Shown here: positions 7,458-15,501 of the stretch, in pieces
How positions within the stretch are numbered: the first letter of the stretch is position 1
How the letters are laid out: each line of letters begins with the position of its first letter
DNA from: CAZHLD01 sp964533185
GTDB taxonomy: Bacteria > Acidobacteriota > Terriglobia > Acidiferrales > UBA7541
DNA: 24,020 nt
Direction of reading: 5' to 3'
NCBI GenBank assembly: GCA_964533185.1
Contig: CAZHLD010000046.1
Coordinates: 1-24,020, forward strand
Translations under genes and position numbers: made by a program
The notes under the pieces: generated by a model
Databases searched by the model: none
Seen by the model: the letters and a program-made list of their open reading frames with translations, nothing else
What the model was told of the DNA's origin: nothing

Positions 7458-7700
7458 TTAGAGCCTCGATTGAATGCGTTCCGCCAATGTCTTGAAGTCG
7501 GAGACCCCCTGCACCTCATAATCCGGCAGCTCCACACCAAAGTGCTGCTCCAGCCGCGTCAACAGCTCCAGCGCCTGCAAGCTATCAATCCCCAGCGTTT
7601 TGAAGAAATCGTCCCCGGACTTCAACTCCGCCCGCTCCACCTTGAAATGCGCCGCCGCCAGGTTCAGCACCTCTTCCGTCGTCTGCTCCAATGTCTTCAT
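7458..7700 (-). CDS. Acyl carrier protein
   Basis: An 80-residue acidic protein with the phosphopantetheine site GIDSLQALEL, the modified serine being S40, and the flanking FFKTLGIDS that carrier proteins show. The ATG at 7700 has AGGAGA about seven bases upstream, which decides the start over an in-frame TTG at 7715. It carries acyl chains as thioesters and is probably the substrate platform for the two ligases, the crotonase and the reductases of this operon. It is not the housekeeping AcpP, since no fatty-acid synthase genes are adjacent. Confidence 0.92.
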   Translation of the reverse strand: MKTLEQTTEEVLNLAAAHFKVERAELKSGDDFFKTLGIDSLQALELLTRLEQHFGVELPDYEVQGVSDFKTLAERIQSRL

Positions 7701-7726
7701 CCCATCTCTCCTCAACCCCTGCCGCT

Positions 7727-7800
7727 GTCATTCCGAGCGAAGCGAGGAATCCCTCTTCTCCCCGTATCGGCGGGTTTACCCCGGCGCGCCGATCCCCGCC
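7727..7800. repeat. Dispersed repeats between crotonase and ACP genes
   Basis: TCATTCCGAGCGAAGCGAGGAATC (7728-7751, described here by its ends) is a GAGCGAAGCGA-type repeat bounded by an inverted ATTCC/GGAAT. It is followed by CGGCGGGTTTACCCCG (7768-7783), identical to 15443-15458, and the palindrome CGGCGCGCCG. The 101-base gap holds no coding sequence apart from the ACP ribosome site at its left end. Confidence 0.6.
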
Positions 7801-7801
7801 G

Positions 7802-8662
7802 CTACGGCAAGTACGGCATCGCCTCCGTACTCTCCACAAACTTCTTCAGCCCGGCCATCACTGCCGGCCGCGTAAACAGCTCGCAGAAAAGCTCGATCTC
7901 TCGACGCAGCTCTTCATGCGGCACCGGCTTCATGTATTTTTTCGCCGCCGCAGCCGTGCCGCGGTCGAATTTCCGTATCTGCTGCGCCGTTGCCCGCGCC
8001 ACGCCCAGCGCCTCACCCTCGGCCGCCACCTGGCTCACCAACCCCACCGCGTTCGCCTTCTGGGCATTGAAACTCCGACCCGTCAGCAGCAGGTCGCGCA
8101 CCACCGCATTCCCCACGTCGCGCTTCAGTCGCGGTATCCCGCCAAACCCCGGCACCAGCCCCAGCCGCAGCTCCGGAAACGCAAACCGCGCCATCTTGTC
8201 GGCCACAATCAAATCGCACGCCAGCGCCAGCTCGAACCCGCCGCCGAAGCACACCCCGTGCACCGCCGCAATCGTCACCAGCGGCGCCGCGTCAATCGTG
8301 TTCAACACTTTGTGGATGCGCTCCAGAAAACTCCGCACCCCCGCCGTCGCCTCCGCCTTCCCCATCCCCTGCGCCCGGTGGTACAGCTCCCGCAGGTCCG
8401 CTCCCGCGCTGAACCCCGCTTTCTCCGTGCTGTACACCACCAGTGCCGCGAGCGGTTCCCAGCGAGTCCCGAGCGCAGCCGAGGGACGCCCGCTCGTTGG
8501 ACCCATCGCACCCACCACCACCGTCTCCAACTCCGCCACAAACCGCTCCATCTCCTCAAGCGTCTCCGACCCAATCTCGTTCGCCGGCGCCCGGTGCAGC
8601 GCGAGCTCCACCACGCCTTCCTTCATCTCCCACGAAATCGTCTTGCCCGAGTAGCCTTTCAT
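7802..8662 (-). CDS. Enoyl-CoA hydratase/isomerase (crotonase) family protein
   Basis: A 286-residue crotonase. The oxyanion-hole strands are GFSAGADL (83-90) and GVCFGGGFELA, and both glutamates used by true hydratases appear to be kept: one in GGGFEL and one in FAFPELRLGLVPGFGG. It should therefore hydrate or dehydrate (or isomerise) an acyl thioester, here probably on the operon's ACP or CoA. Between the first helix (FVAELE) and the next strand (ALVVYS) there is an insertion of about 23 residues (51-73) coded by a copy of the dispersed repeat seen near position 200. It lies in an exposed part of the fold and keeps the frame. It begins 16 bases after the upstream ligase gene. Confidence 0.88.
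   Translation of the reverse strand: MKGYSGKTISWEMKEGVVELALHRAPANEIGSETLEEMERFVAELETVVVGAMGPTSGRPSAALGTRWEPLAALVVYSTEKAGFSAGADLRELYHRAQGMGKAEATAGVRSFLERIHKVLNTIDAAPLVTIAAVHGVCFGGGFELALACDLIVADKMARFAFPELRLGLVPGFGGIPRLKRDVGNAVVRDLLLTGRSFNAQKANAVGLVSQVAAEGEALGVARATAQQIRKFDRGTAAAAKKYMKPVPHEELRREIELFCELFTRPAVMAGLKKFVESTEAMPYLP
8444..8512. repeat. Dispersed repeat inserted in frame in the crotonase gene
   Basis: This segment encodes the extra residues 51-73 of the crotonase. Its core GAGCGCAGCCGAGGG (8471-8485) is identical to 166-180, and the 23 bases 8471-8493 match 224-246 with two differences. The element contributes 69 bases, a multiple of three, and no stop codon. Confidence 0.6.
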
Positions 8663-8678
8663 TGTTCCGCCTGTGCTC

Positions 8679-10322
8679 CTACGCGCTTACCGCCTTGCCG
8701 TACATCGCCTCAATTTCTTCCCAGTACTTCGCCGCAATCGCGTCCCGCTTCAGTTTTCCGTTGGCCGTCAGCAGTCCGTTCTCCGCCGTGAACGCCTCGC
8801 GCACCACCTGGTACGCACGCACCTTTCTGTAGTGCGGCAGCTTTTCGTTCGACGCCGCCAGCACCGCCGCCACATCTCGAGTCCTCACCGCGCCGGTCAC
8901 CAGCGCCGCCAGATAACTTCTTCCATTCCCCACCAGGACCACCTGCTGCGCCCCGGCAATCTGCCGCCCCAGCGATTCCTCAATCGGCTCCGGCGCAATG
9001 TTGTGCCCCGAGTTCAAGATGATCAGATTTTTCAGCCGCCCGATAATTCTCCAGTTCCCCCTCTCATCCACCTCGCCCTGGTCGCCCGTGTGGAACCACC
9101 CATCCCGCAGCGCCTTCTCGGTCTCCTCCGGACGGTTCCAGTAGCCGGGAAATACATTCGGCCCGCGCACCAGAATTTCTTCGTTCTCGCCCACGCGCAT
9201 TTCAATCCCCGGAATCGCCGGCCCCACGCGTCCCTTCTCGATCCGTCGCGGGTCATCCATCGTGCAGATTCCCGTTGTCTCCGTCAGCCCATACACCTGC
9301 AACACCGGGATGCCGATCATCTGGAAAAAAAGCTGCGTCTCCACCGCCAGCGGCGCCGACCCGCAGATCAGCGCCTCCATCCTCCGTCCCATTCGCCGCC
9401 GGATTGCAGGAAATACCAACGCCTTCGCCAGCCCCAGCCGCAGCGCGTCCACCACGCCCGCCTTCCCCTCCTGCCGACGCGCCCACGCCTGCTTCGCCCC
9501 CCGAAACATTCTCGCCGCAGCGCCGCCACGTTCTGCCAGTTTCTCCTCCACTCCCGCACGCACCCGCTCGAGCAGCGTCGGCACGTTCAGGAAGTAGTGC
9601 GGCTCAGCCAGACGGATCTCATCGGCCAGCCTGGTCAAATCCGTCGACAGCGTCAGCACCGCATTCCGCGATAAGCAAGTCAGCATCAAAATCCACGACC
9701 CCGCAAAGCACATCGGCAGGTAGTGGAACACCTTCTCCGGCTCCTTCCGCTGCCCCATCAACAAATCCAGCCGCGCCCCCGTGCACCACAGCATGTGGTT
9801 CAGGTTGCCCGCCGTCAGCACCACTCCCTTGGCCTCGCCCGACGTCCCCGACGTATAAATAATCGTCACCGCGTCGCCATCGGCCGCCGACACCGGCAGC
9901 TCCTGCCTCCCCGCGCCGCGGAACACCTCGTCAAACATCACGCAGCGCGGCGCATCCGCCATCTGCCCACGCAGGGCGTCCATCAGCGCTCCATCTCCGC
10001 ACACCACCAGCCGCGCCTGGCTGTCTCGCACCATCACCGCCAGCTCCGCCGGCGCCTGCCGCACGTAGAGCGGCACCACGATCATTCCTTCGGCCATCAA
10101 CGCCAAATCCGCCGCCACCCAGCGGATCGAGTTTTGCGCCAGCAGCGCGCACCGGTCGCCCCGCCGCAGTCCCGCCTGCCGCAGATACGTCCGCGCCGCC
10201 GCCACCTGCGCCAGCAGCTCGTGACCCGTCGCGCCGACCAGCCGGCCCCCGCGCGCCTCCTGCACCACCGGCCGCTCGGAGGCTGCCTTCAGCCGCTCGA
10301 AAATGTTCTCCAGAAAATTCAT
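8679..10322 (-). CDS. Acyl-AMP ligase (second long-chain acyl-CoA/ACP synthetase)
   Basis: 547 residues of the ANL adenylate-forming family: P-loop YTSGTSGEAKG (156-166), VYGLTETTG, WFHTGDQGEVD and the C-terminal LLTANGKLKRD with the likely adenylation lysine. AGGAG directly precedes the ATG at 10322, closer than ideal; homology also begins near the N-terminus, so the start is probably right. It activates a fatty or related acid with ATP, for CoA or for the ACP encoded two genes downstream. It shares the operon with a second, clearly different ligase at 5415-7130. Two activators in one operon suggest two different chains, or an activation and a re-activation step. Confidence 0.9.
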   Translation of the reverse strand: MNFLENIFERLKAASERPVVQEARGGRLVGATGHELLAQVAAARTYLRQAGLRRGDRCALLAQNSIRWVAADLALMAEGMIVVPLYVRQAPAELAVMVRDSQARLVVCGDGALMDALRGQMADAPRCVMFDEVFRGAGRQELPVSAADGDAVTIIYTSGTSGEAKGVVLTAGNLNHMLWCTGARLDLLMGQRKEPEKVFHYLPMCFAGSWILMLTCLSRNAVLTLSTDLTRLADEIRLAEPHYFLNVPTLLERVRAGVEEKLAERGGAAARMFRGAKQAWARRQEGKAGVVDALRLGLAKALVFPAIRRRMGRRMEALICGSAPLAVETQLFFQMIGIPVLQVYGLTETTGICTMDDPRRIEKGRVGPAIPGIEMRVGENEEILVRGPNVFPGYWNRPEETEKALRDGWFHTGDQGEVDERGNWRIIGRLKNLIILNSGHNIAPEPIEESLGRQIAGAQQVVLVGNGRSYLAALVTGAVRTRDVAAVLAASNEKLPHYRKVRAYQVVREAFTAENGLLTANGKLKRDAIAAKYWEEIEAMYGKAVSA

Positions 10323-10344
10323 CTCCTGCTTGGTACCCGCAACG

Positions 10345-11808
10345 TTACGCGCTTCGCCTCTTCGCCTCTTCCACTCTTTGACTCTTCGACTCCGCCGCCA
10401 TCTCGTATTTCTCCATCAGCGCCGTCATCCCCGCACTCAGCGGCGGCAAATACTCCTCCCATCCATGCACGCCACGCCGCCCGCCAAACTCCGGGTACAC
10501 CTGCTCGACGTTCCGCTCCAGGTACACCCCCATGCGCGCCATCAGCTTCAAATTCTTCACCACCGTCCGCCCAATTCCCTCCACAATCGTCTCGCGCTCC
10601 GTCCGCAGCCGTTCCATCACCTCGATCAGCTTCGGCTCCAGTTCCGGGTCGTCCACCGTCAACAGTAGTTCCGCCTGCTCGCGTTCGCGCATCAGGTTGC
10701 GGATGCGCTCGTCCATCGTCACGCCGGCAGACGCCACCAGCGCCGGCATCGACGTCACAATCCCGTGATATCGCGACGACACCATCCACTCCCCGCAGCG
10801 CAGCAAACTCACCAGCTCGTACATGTCGTACTCATCCGACGTCGCCACCGCCACGCCGCCCAGTTGCTCCGCGATTCGACGGCATGCGTCGGCGTCCAGC
10901 CGTTCGGTGGCCACCAGCAATGGAAAACACCGGTGCCTCTGCCGGAATGCCTCCACCGCGTTCCCCATCGCCGTCAAATATCTTCGATACGCCGCGTCCA
11001 CCTCCGGCCCCGCTGTGTGGAAATACACCGACCGGTAATGGCTCTCCTTGAACGCGCCCGTCGTCGCTCGCGCCACGTATTTTCCCACCGACGCCTTCAC
11101 CGGCCACCAGTACGGGTTAATCGGGCACACCACCAACACCGGCGTCTGCCCGTCCCAGCCCATTTTCCCCAGCGCCGTGCGCCCGTACTCCGCCGGGTGC
11201 GGCTCAAACGTCCACGCCGTATCCGTTCCCAGCTCCGTCGGCACTCCCAGCGCGCTCAGCAGCGTCTGCGACTCTTCATTCCGCGTAATCACCAACGACT
11301 GCCGCAGGTATCGCCGGCACATCTTCTGCAGCATCGGGTCCATCGTCCCGGCCTCGGCGCCGTACCCGATGGACACTTTGTTCTCCGCCGCCGCAATTCC
11401 CAGCGACCCAATCATCATCGTCGTCAGCGCGTTCGCAAACTTGCTCTTGAACATCGACCCTTCGCACGCCACCACGCCGTGGTGTTTTCGCACTTCGCGG
11501 TAAAGGAACGGCGGAAAAATATCCGGCAGGTGTACCTGCTGCGTTCCGGTAAAGTACCCGCGCGTCCGCTCGAAGTTCTGCGACAGTACTGTCAGCTCGC
11601 ACCGCTCCGCCCCCAGCACGCGCCGCACCTGCCGCAGCATCTCTTCCACGCGCACGTCCGAGCCTGTGTTCCGCGTCCCGTTGTACCCCGCAAAAAGCAG
11701 CTTCAGCCGTTCGGCCGGCTTCCATCTCTGCCCGCCGCCCAGCATCCACTGCATCTTCGTCCGCTCGATGAGCGCGCTCACCCACGTTTCCAGCAAAAAA
11801 TCCATCAT
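10345..11808 (-). CDS. Polysaccharide pyruvyl transferase family protein
   Basis: 487 residues from the ATG at 11808, which overlaps the preceding gene's TGA stop (ATGA). The N-terminal LLFAGYNGTRNTGSDVRVEEML and the C-terminal VSSRYHGIVTSMPALVASAG and MDERIRNLM correspond to the two conserved ends of the family (PF04230), with a GT-B-like two-lobed fold. Known members move a pyruvyl ketal from phosphoenolpyruvate onto a sugar; others (CsaB) modify wall polymers. The protein is longer than many members, with about 60 C-terminal residues of low conservation ending in a charged tail. Finding one locked by overlapping codons between a thioester reductase and an acyl ligase is unexpected. It might modify a glycolipid or glycerol head group; that is inference. 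Confidence 0.8.
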   Translation of the reverse strand: MMDFLLETWVSALIERTKMQWMLGGGQRWKPAERLKLLFAGYNGTRNTGSDVRVEEMLRQVRRVLGAERCELTVLSQNFERTRGYFTGTQQVHLPDIFPPFLYREVRKHHGVVACEGSMFKSKFANALTTMMIGSLGIAAAENKVSIGYGAEAGTMDPMLQKMCRRYLRQSLVITRNEESQTLLSALGVPTELGTDTAWTFEPHPAEYGRTALGKMGWDGQTPVLVVCPINPYWWPVKASVGKYVARATTGAFKESHYRSVYFHTAGPEVDAAYRRYLTAMGNAVEAFRQRHRCFPLLVATERLDADACRRIAEQLGGVAVATSDEYDMYELVSLLRCGEWMVSSRYHGIVTSMPALVASAGVTMDERIRNLMREREQAELLLTVDDPELEPKLIEVMERLRTERETIVEGIGRTVVKNLKLMARMGVYLERNVEQVYPEFGGRRGVHGWEEYLPPLSAGMTALMEKYEMAAESKSQRVEEAKRRSA

Positions 11809-12977
11809 CGGCCCGCACTCCCCGCCCTGCCACCGGTTGGTGCAGGGCTGGCCGCACGTTCCGCCGCTTCCGGCCACGCCTTGTACGGATAACTGAAATT
11901 GTGCTCCCGGCTGAACTTCAGCAGCGGGTAGCTGTACGCCGAAAACGCCGCTGGCTTCCGCCCCGTTTCCGTCGTCACCCGCGTGTTGTCAAACACCGTA
12001 TTCCACGTCAGGTACGACCAAAACACCTTCATCAGCGACGCGCCGTACCCCACCCCGCCTCCGCGGTTCGATAGCCAGTCGACCGTCGCGCCAAATGGCC
12101 GCTCGAGCGCTGGCAAATACATCGGCCCCGACTTTTTCCTCGCCGCTGCCAGCGCATCGGTCAACTCGCGAAACGTCTGCGAATCCCGCCCCGACGACAG
12201 GTGATAGATATCGTGCGCCGGCTTTTCCTTCTGGTGCAGTGTCACGATTGCGTCGGCCACAAAGTCCACGTTCACAATGTCGATCTTGTCCGCCGGGCGG
12301 AACGGCAGCACCGGCAGCCCCGCCAGAAACACAAACGCCCGCACCATGTCGAACTGCGTTGTCTCCGGCTTCCTGCTGTCTCCCAGCACGATGCTCGGAC
12401 GGAAAATCGTTCGCGGCACCTCCGGCAGCAGTTCGCGGATCATGTGCTCGCAGAATTTCTTGGTCCGCGCGTACGGGTCGTAATCCGACCGCGCCCAGTC
12501 AATCGCCGCGTCCTCGGTCACCACTTCGTTCTGCCGCACTCCCGCCACCGCCACCGTGCTCACGTGGCTGATTCGCCGCAGCCCGTGGTGCGTCTGCGCG
12601 CGCCGCGCCAGTTGCACCACTTCGAGCGTCCCGCGCAGGTTCACGTTCAGGCAGCTCTTCTCCGATTTGCGGTTCAGTGACGCCGCGCAGTGGATCACCG
12701 AGTCAGTCGTCTCCGCTAGACGCCCATAGTCATCCTCCCTTAATCCAAACCGCTTGTCCGTCAGGTCGCCACGAAAAACTGTGATCCGCGTGCGCAGGTA
12801 TTCTGAAAAGCGGGGGAAGTCCAGATGAAGTTGCAGCGCGCGCCACAGCCGCTCTTCGGCCTCGCGCGCGTTCGCAGCCCGCACCAGCAGGTTCAACCGC
12901 TCGGCGTGCCCCTCCAGCAGGCCCGCCGCCACGTGCCCGCCGATGTACCCGGTCGCCCCGGTCAGAAATGTGGCCAT
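11805..12977 (-). CDS. NAD(P)-dependent SDR, thioester-reductase-like
   Basis: 390 residues from the ATG at 12977, which shares one base with the upstream TGA stop (TGATG). This fixes the start even though the frame is open further. It is an extended SDR: nucleotide-binding GATGYIGG (7-14), DLTD near 71-74, and the catalytic YARTK (169-173) preceded by HVSTVAVAG. The layout (GATGYIGG, RVLLLVRA-like strand, then a C-terminal substrate domain) is that of thioester reductase domains and the male-sterility/FAR group, which reduce acyl-ACP or acyl-CoA to an aldehyde or alcohol. The last 30 or so residues are alanine/glycine rich and probably disordered. With the larger reductase just upstream, it could supply the second of two reductions. 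Confidence 0.85.
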   Translation of the reverse strand: MATFLTGATGYIGGHVAAGLLEGHAERLNLLVRAANAREAEERLWRALQLHLDFPRFSEYLRTRITVFRGDLTDKRFGLREDDYGRLAETTDSVIHCAASLNRKSEKSCLNVNLRGTLEVVQLARRAQTHHGLRRISHVSTVAVAGVRQNEVVTEDAAIDWARSDYDPYARTKKFCEHMIRELLPEVPRTIFRPSIVLGDSRKPETTQFDMVRAFVFLAGLPVLPFRPADKIDIVNVDFVADAIVTLHQKEKPAHDIYHLSSGRDSQTFRELTDALAAARKKSGPMYLPALERPFGATVDWLSNRGGGVGYGASLMKVFWSYLTWNTVFDNTRVTTETGRKPAAFSAYSYPLLKFSREHNFSYPYKAWPEAAERAASPAPTGGRAGSAGR

Positions 12978-15415
12978 CAGCCTGTGCCCGGCCCGGACTC
13001 GCTCGTCGCCGCGCCGTTCGTCTCCGTGCCATTCGCAAACGCCGCCGGCAGCTTCAACTCCCGCTTCTTGCGCGGCTCGAGCGCCCGCCCTTCCATCAGC
13101 GGGTAGCACCACTTCCGCAGCGCCGGCACGTGGATATTGATCCAGTACTCCCACCAATCAATCGCGCCGTCGTCGTAGCCAAACGCGGCCTGCTCTTCCG
13201 CCGGCAGCGCCTGCGAAAGCAGCTTCACGTTCTCCGCCTCAAACACGTGTTCGTTGAGCAGGATGAACGGCTCATACAACTCGATCAGCTTCTCCAACCG
13301 CGCCAGGTCCCGCTCCGCCCGCGCCAGCGGCGGTTTCTTGAACGCCAGCGCCGCGGCCACGCGGTTGATCCCACTCACCACCGCCTTCTGCGCCGGCACG
13401 GAAAGTCTCCGATACCGCGCCTTCGACACCGGAATCGTATCCAGCCGCAACTTCAGCCAGTGCTCCAACCCCTGCTGCGCCCGGTAATGTTTTCGGTGCG
13501 CCAGTCCCGTCAATTCAATCGACCGCCTCATATCGCACGGGTTCGACGCCGACGTTGCCAGTTGGTAGAGCCGCTCGTGCCTCCGCCCCACAATCGCCGC
13601 TGCAATCAGCGTCATCCCCCGGCACACCAGGTCCACCGGGATCACGTCCAGGCACTTCCGTTCGTTGGTCGGCAGTTGACGGAAGTTCGTCCCCAGCAAA
13701 TACGCCAGTGGCGCCGACGTATTCACGCCCTCGTTCCACCCTCGGAAGGGCTGCGCTGTCGAAGTCTCCACAATCGACGGCCGCACCACGGCCACCGGCA
13801 AATCCGCCGCCCGCGTCGCAATCAGCGATTCCGCCAGGCTTTTCGTGAACGTGTACGTGTTCGGCCAGCCCAGCCGCTTCGCGCGCTGCATTCCAACTTT
13901 AATCAGCCGGTTCTTGAGCCACCTTTGACGGTTTTTCTGGATCTGCGCTTCGAGCTGCGCGCCGGTCAGCTCCCGCGCCTCGCTCCGTTTCCCTTTCGCC
14001 TGACGCAGCAATGCCGCCGTCAGCTCCGGCCCTTCCGACCTTGCCTCCACCTTTTTCACCAGTTCTTCAAGCTGCTGCCGCTCCCGCTCCGCGTCGTAGT
14101 CCCTCTGGTGCACCGGCGTGTAGTTTGGCTTCAACTCTTCGCTCACGCGACCGTCCCGCGCCCCCGCCACGTAGCACGTCGAAAGGTGCAGCAGCCCCGC
14201 CTTTTTGCTCGCGCGGATAAAATCAATTAAATGCGCCGTCCCTTCGACATTGATCGCCAGCGCTTCCCGCAGGTCCGGGTTGAAGTCTACCAGCCCCGAC
14301 GAATTCACCACCAAATCCACCGACGCGAGCAATCTCTCCCGCGTCTCCGGCGCGATCCCCAGCCCCGCCTGACTCACGTCTCCTTCGACCACCTCCACCC
14401 GCTCGCTCAGGTATTTCGCAAACCCCGCGCCGTGCCGCTCGGCCAGCGGGTCAAACACCGGCGACTCCTCCACAATCTTCTCCCAACGCCGCTTCGCTGT
14501 ATTCGACTTCTGCTTCCGGATCAGCAGGTGTATCTTCCCGATCTCCGGCAGGTCCGTCAGCAAATTCGACAGCCACACCTTGCCGATAAATCCGGTCACG
14601 CCGATCAACAGAATCTGCTTCCCGCGTAGCGTCTCCCGCACCGAAAGCCGCTCCGTCCGCGGGCTCCGGTCAAACACCACCAGCGGCCGGTGGTTCTGCG
14701 GCGTCGACCTGCGCGCCGGCGCGGTAGCCTCGTCGAGCTTCTCCGGCCTCCTGGCAAACCCTAGCTCGCGCAGCAACTCATCCCGCTCCACGCGCCCGAC
14801 CGCGCTCGTCCCCTTCCACAACCCGGCTACGCCTCTCGGACGCAGGATCGGCTCCATCAGCCTTCCCGTCGCTACTCCCTCGCGAAACTCCAAGCGGTTC
14901 GCCGCCAGCCGTTCCACGCCCAGGTGCTCCGCCAGCGGCCGCACCACCTGCTCGAGCCCCTGGCTCACCAGCACCACCTGACCATTCGCCGCCATCCACT
15001 CTTTCAGCCGCTCCACTCCCTCCGCGTGCAGTTGCGGTCGCAGCACGTAATGGAAATACTCCTCGCCCAGCAAATCCAGACGGTCGCGCGTCACCCCGCG
15101 CAGCAGCGTGTAGAGCAGCCGCAGACCAAACTCCCTCGGCATCGTCCACAGCACCGGCTGCGCCAGCGCCAACGCGCCCACTCCTCCCCGCCGCGCCCAC
15201 CGGTCCGAAAAACTCTGCGCGTTCTGGCTGAAGTACACCACCGGCCGCAGCATCCCCAAATCCAGCAGACTCCCCTCCACGCGCCAGTACGCCGCCTGCG
15301 CCCCTGCCCGCGCCGCAGTCGTCTCCCCCGCCGCCGGCGCTCCCGCCGCCCGCTCGTCTGCGCGTGGGCCTGCTCGCTCCCCTGCTCCTTCGAGTTGTGT
15401 CTTCGCCGCGTTCAA
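12977..15415 (-). CDS. Fatty acyl reductase with N-terminal degenerate HAD domain
   Basis: 812 residues. Residues 41-215 have the shape of an HAD-IB hydrolase, but motif I reads WRVEGSL (44-50) instead of the usual FDVDGTL, so the nucleophile Asp is Arg45 and the second Asp is Glu47; motif II keeps Ser151 (VVLVSQG). After a linker, 265-812 is a fatty acyl-CoA reductase (male-sterility type) with GVTGFIGK (272-279), HLSTCYVAGA and the active-site YTFTK (521-525). A charged, helical insert of about 80 residues (435-515) separates the two halves of the Rossmann domain. It should reduce an acyl thioester to the fatty alcohol. The start is a TTG at 15415 with AGAGGAAAG just upstream; no ATG or GTG exists before the HAD motif. 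It is the first gene of the operon. Confidence 0.85.
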   Translation of the reverse strand: MNAAKTQLEGAGERAGPRADERAAGAPAAGETTAARAGAQAAYWRVEGSLLDLGMLRPVVYFSQNAQSFSDRWARRGGVGALALAQPVLWTMPREFGLRLLYTLLRGVTRDRLDLLGEEYFHYVLRPQLHAEGVERLKEWMAANGQVVLVSQGLEQVVRPLAEHLGVERLAANRLEFREGVATGRLMEPILRPRGVAGLWKGTSAVGRVERDELLRELGFARRPEKLDEATAPARRSTPQNHRPLVVFDRSPRTERLSVRETLRGKQILLIGVTGFIGKVWLSNLLTDLPEIGKIHLLIRKQKSNTAKRRWEKIVEESPVFDPLAERHGAGFAKYLSERVEVVEGDVSQAGLGIAPETRERLLASVDLVVNSSGLVDFNPDLREALAINVEGTAHLIDFIRASKKAGLLHLSTCYVAGARDGRVSEELKPNYTPVHQRDYDAERERQQLEELVKKVEARSEGPELTAALLRQAKGKRSEARELTGAQLEAQIQKNRQRWLKNRLIKVGMQRAKRLGWPNTYTFTKSLAESLIATRAADLPVAVVRPSIVETSTAQPFRGWNEGVNTSAPLAYLLGTNFRQLPTNERKCLDVIPVDLVCRGMTLIAAAIVGRRHERLYQLATSASNPCDMRRSIELTGLAHRKHYRAQQGLEHWLKLRLDTIPVSKARYRRLSVPAQKAVVSGINRVAAALAFKKPPLARAERDLARLEKLIELYEPFILLNEHVFEAENVKLLSQALPAEEQAAFGYDDGAIDWWEYWINIHVPALRKWCYPLMEGRALEPRKKRELKLPAAFANGTETNGAATSESGPGTG

Positions 15416-15443
15416 CTCTTTCCTCTGTATCTTGAAACGTAGC

Positions 15444-15460
15444 GGCGGGTTTACCCCGCC
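15444..15460. repeat. Palindromic repeat GGCGGG-TTTAC-CCCGCC
   Basis: A 6-bp perfect stem with a five-base loop, 28 bases upstream of the reductase start. Its core CGGCGGGTTTACCCCG occurs identically at 7768-7783, and a relative GGCGGGC-TTTA-GCCCGCC is at 15704-15721. It lies exactly where an upstream copy of the reductase's first codons is broken by a TAA stop. Confidence 0.65.
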
Positions 15461-15501
15461 ATCCCGCTCGCCTGTTCCAATTGTGTCTTCGTTGTACTCA
15501 C
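15451..15501 (-). other. Broken duplicate of the reductase gene start
   Basis: A GTG at 15501 with TAGGAATC before it opens 16 codons reading VSTTKTQLEQASGMAG and stops at TAA 15451-15453. The real reductase begins with (M)NAAKTQLEGAGERAG. KTQLE and the flanking bases are shared (GCGAAGACACAACTCGAA against ACGAAGACACAATTGGAA). The frame ends inside the palindromic repeat at 15444-15460, as if that element arrived with, or caused, a duplication that shifted translation to the downstream TTG. It may now act as a short upstream reading frame. Confidence 0.45.

Noticed and set aside
7458..10322. Polyketide or aryl-polyene biosynthesis cluster
   Set aside because: The ACP, ligases and crotonase would fit, but no ketosynthase, acyltransferase domain of PKS type or ketoreductase is present across the whole operon.
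12968..14230. Long plus-strand reading frame opposite the fatty acyl reductase gene
   Set aside because: It is extremely rich in Arg, Pro, His and Gln and is the mirror image of a real high-GC gene, with no domain and no ribosome site. Similar long frames at 8673-9674, 9723-11051 and 16319-17725 were rejected for the same reason.
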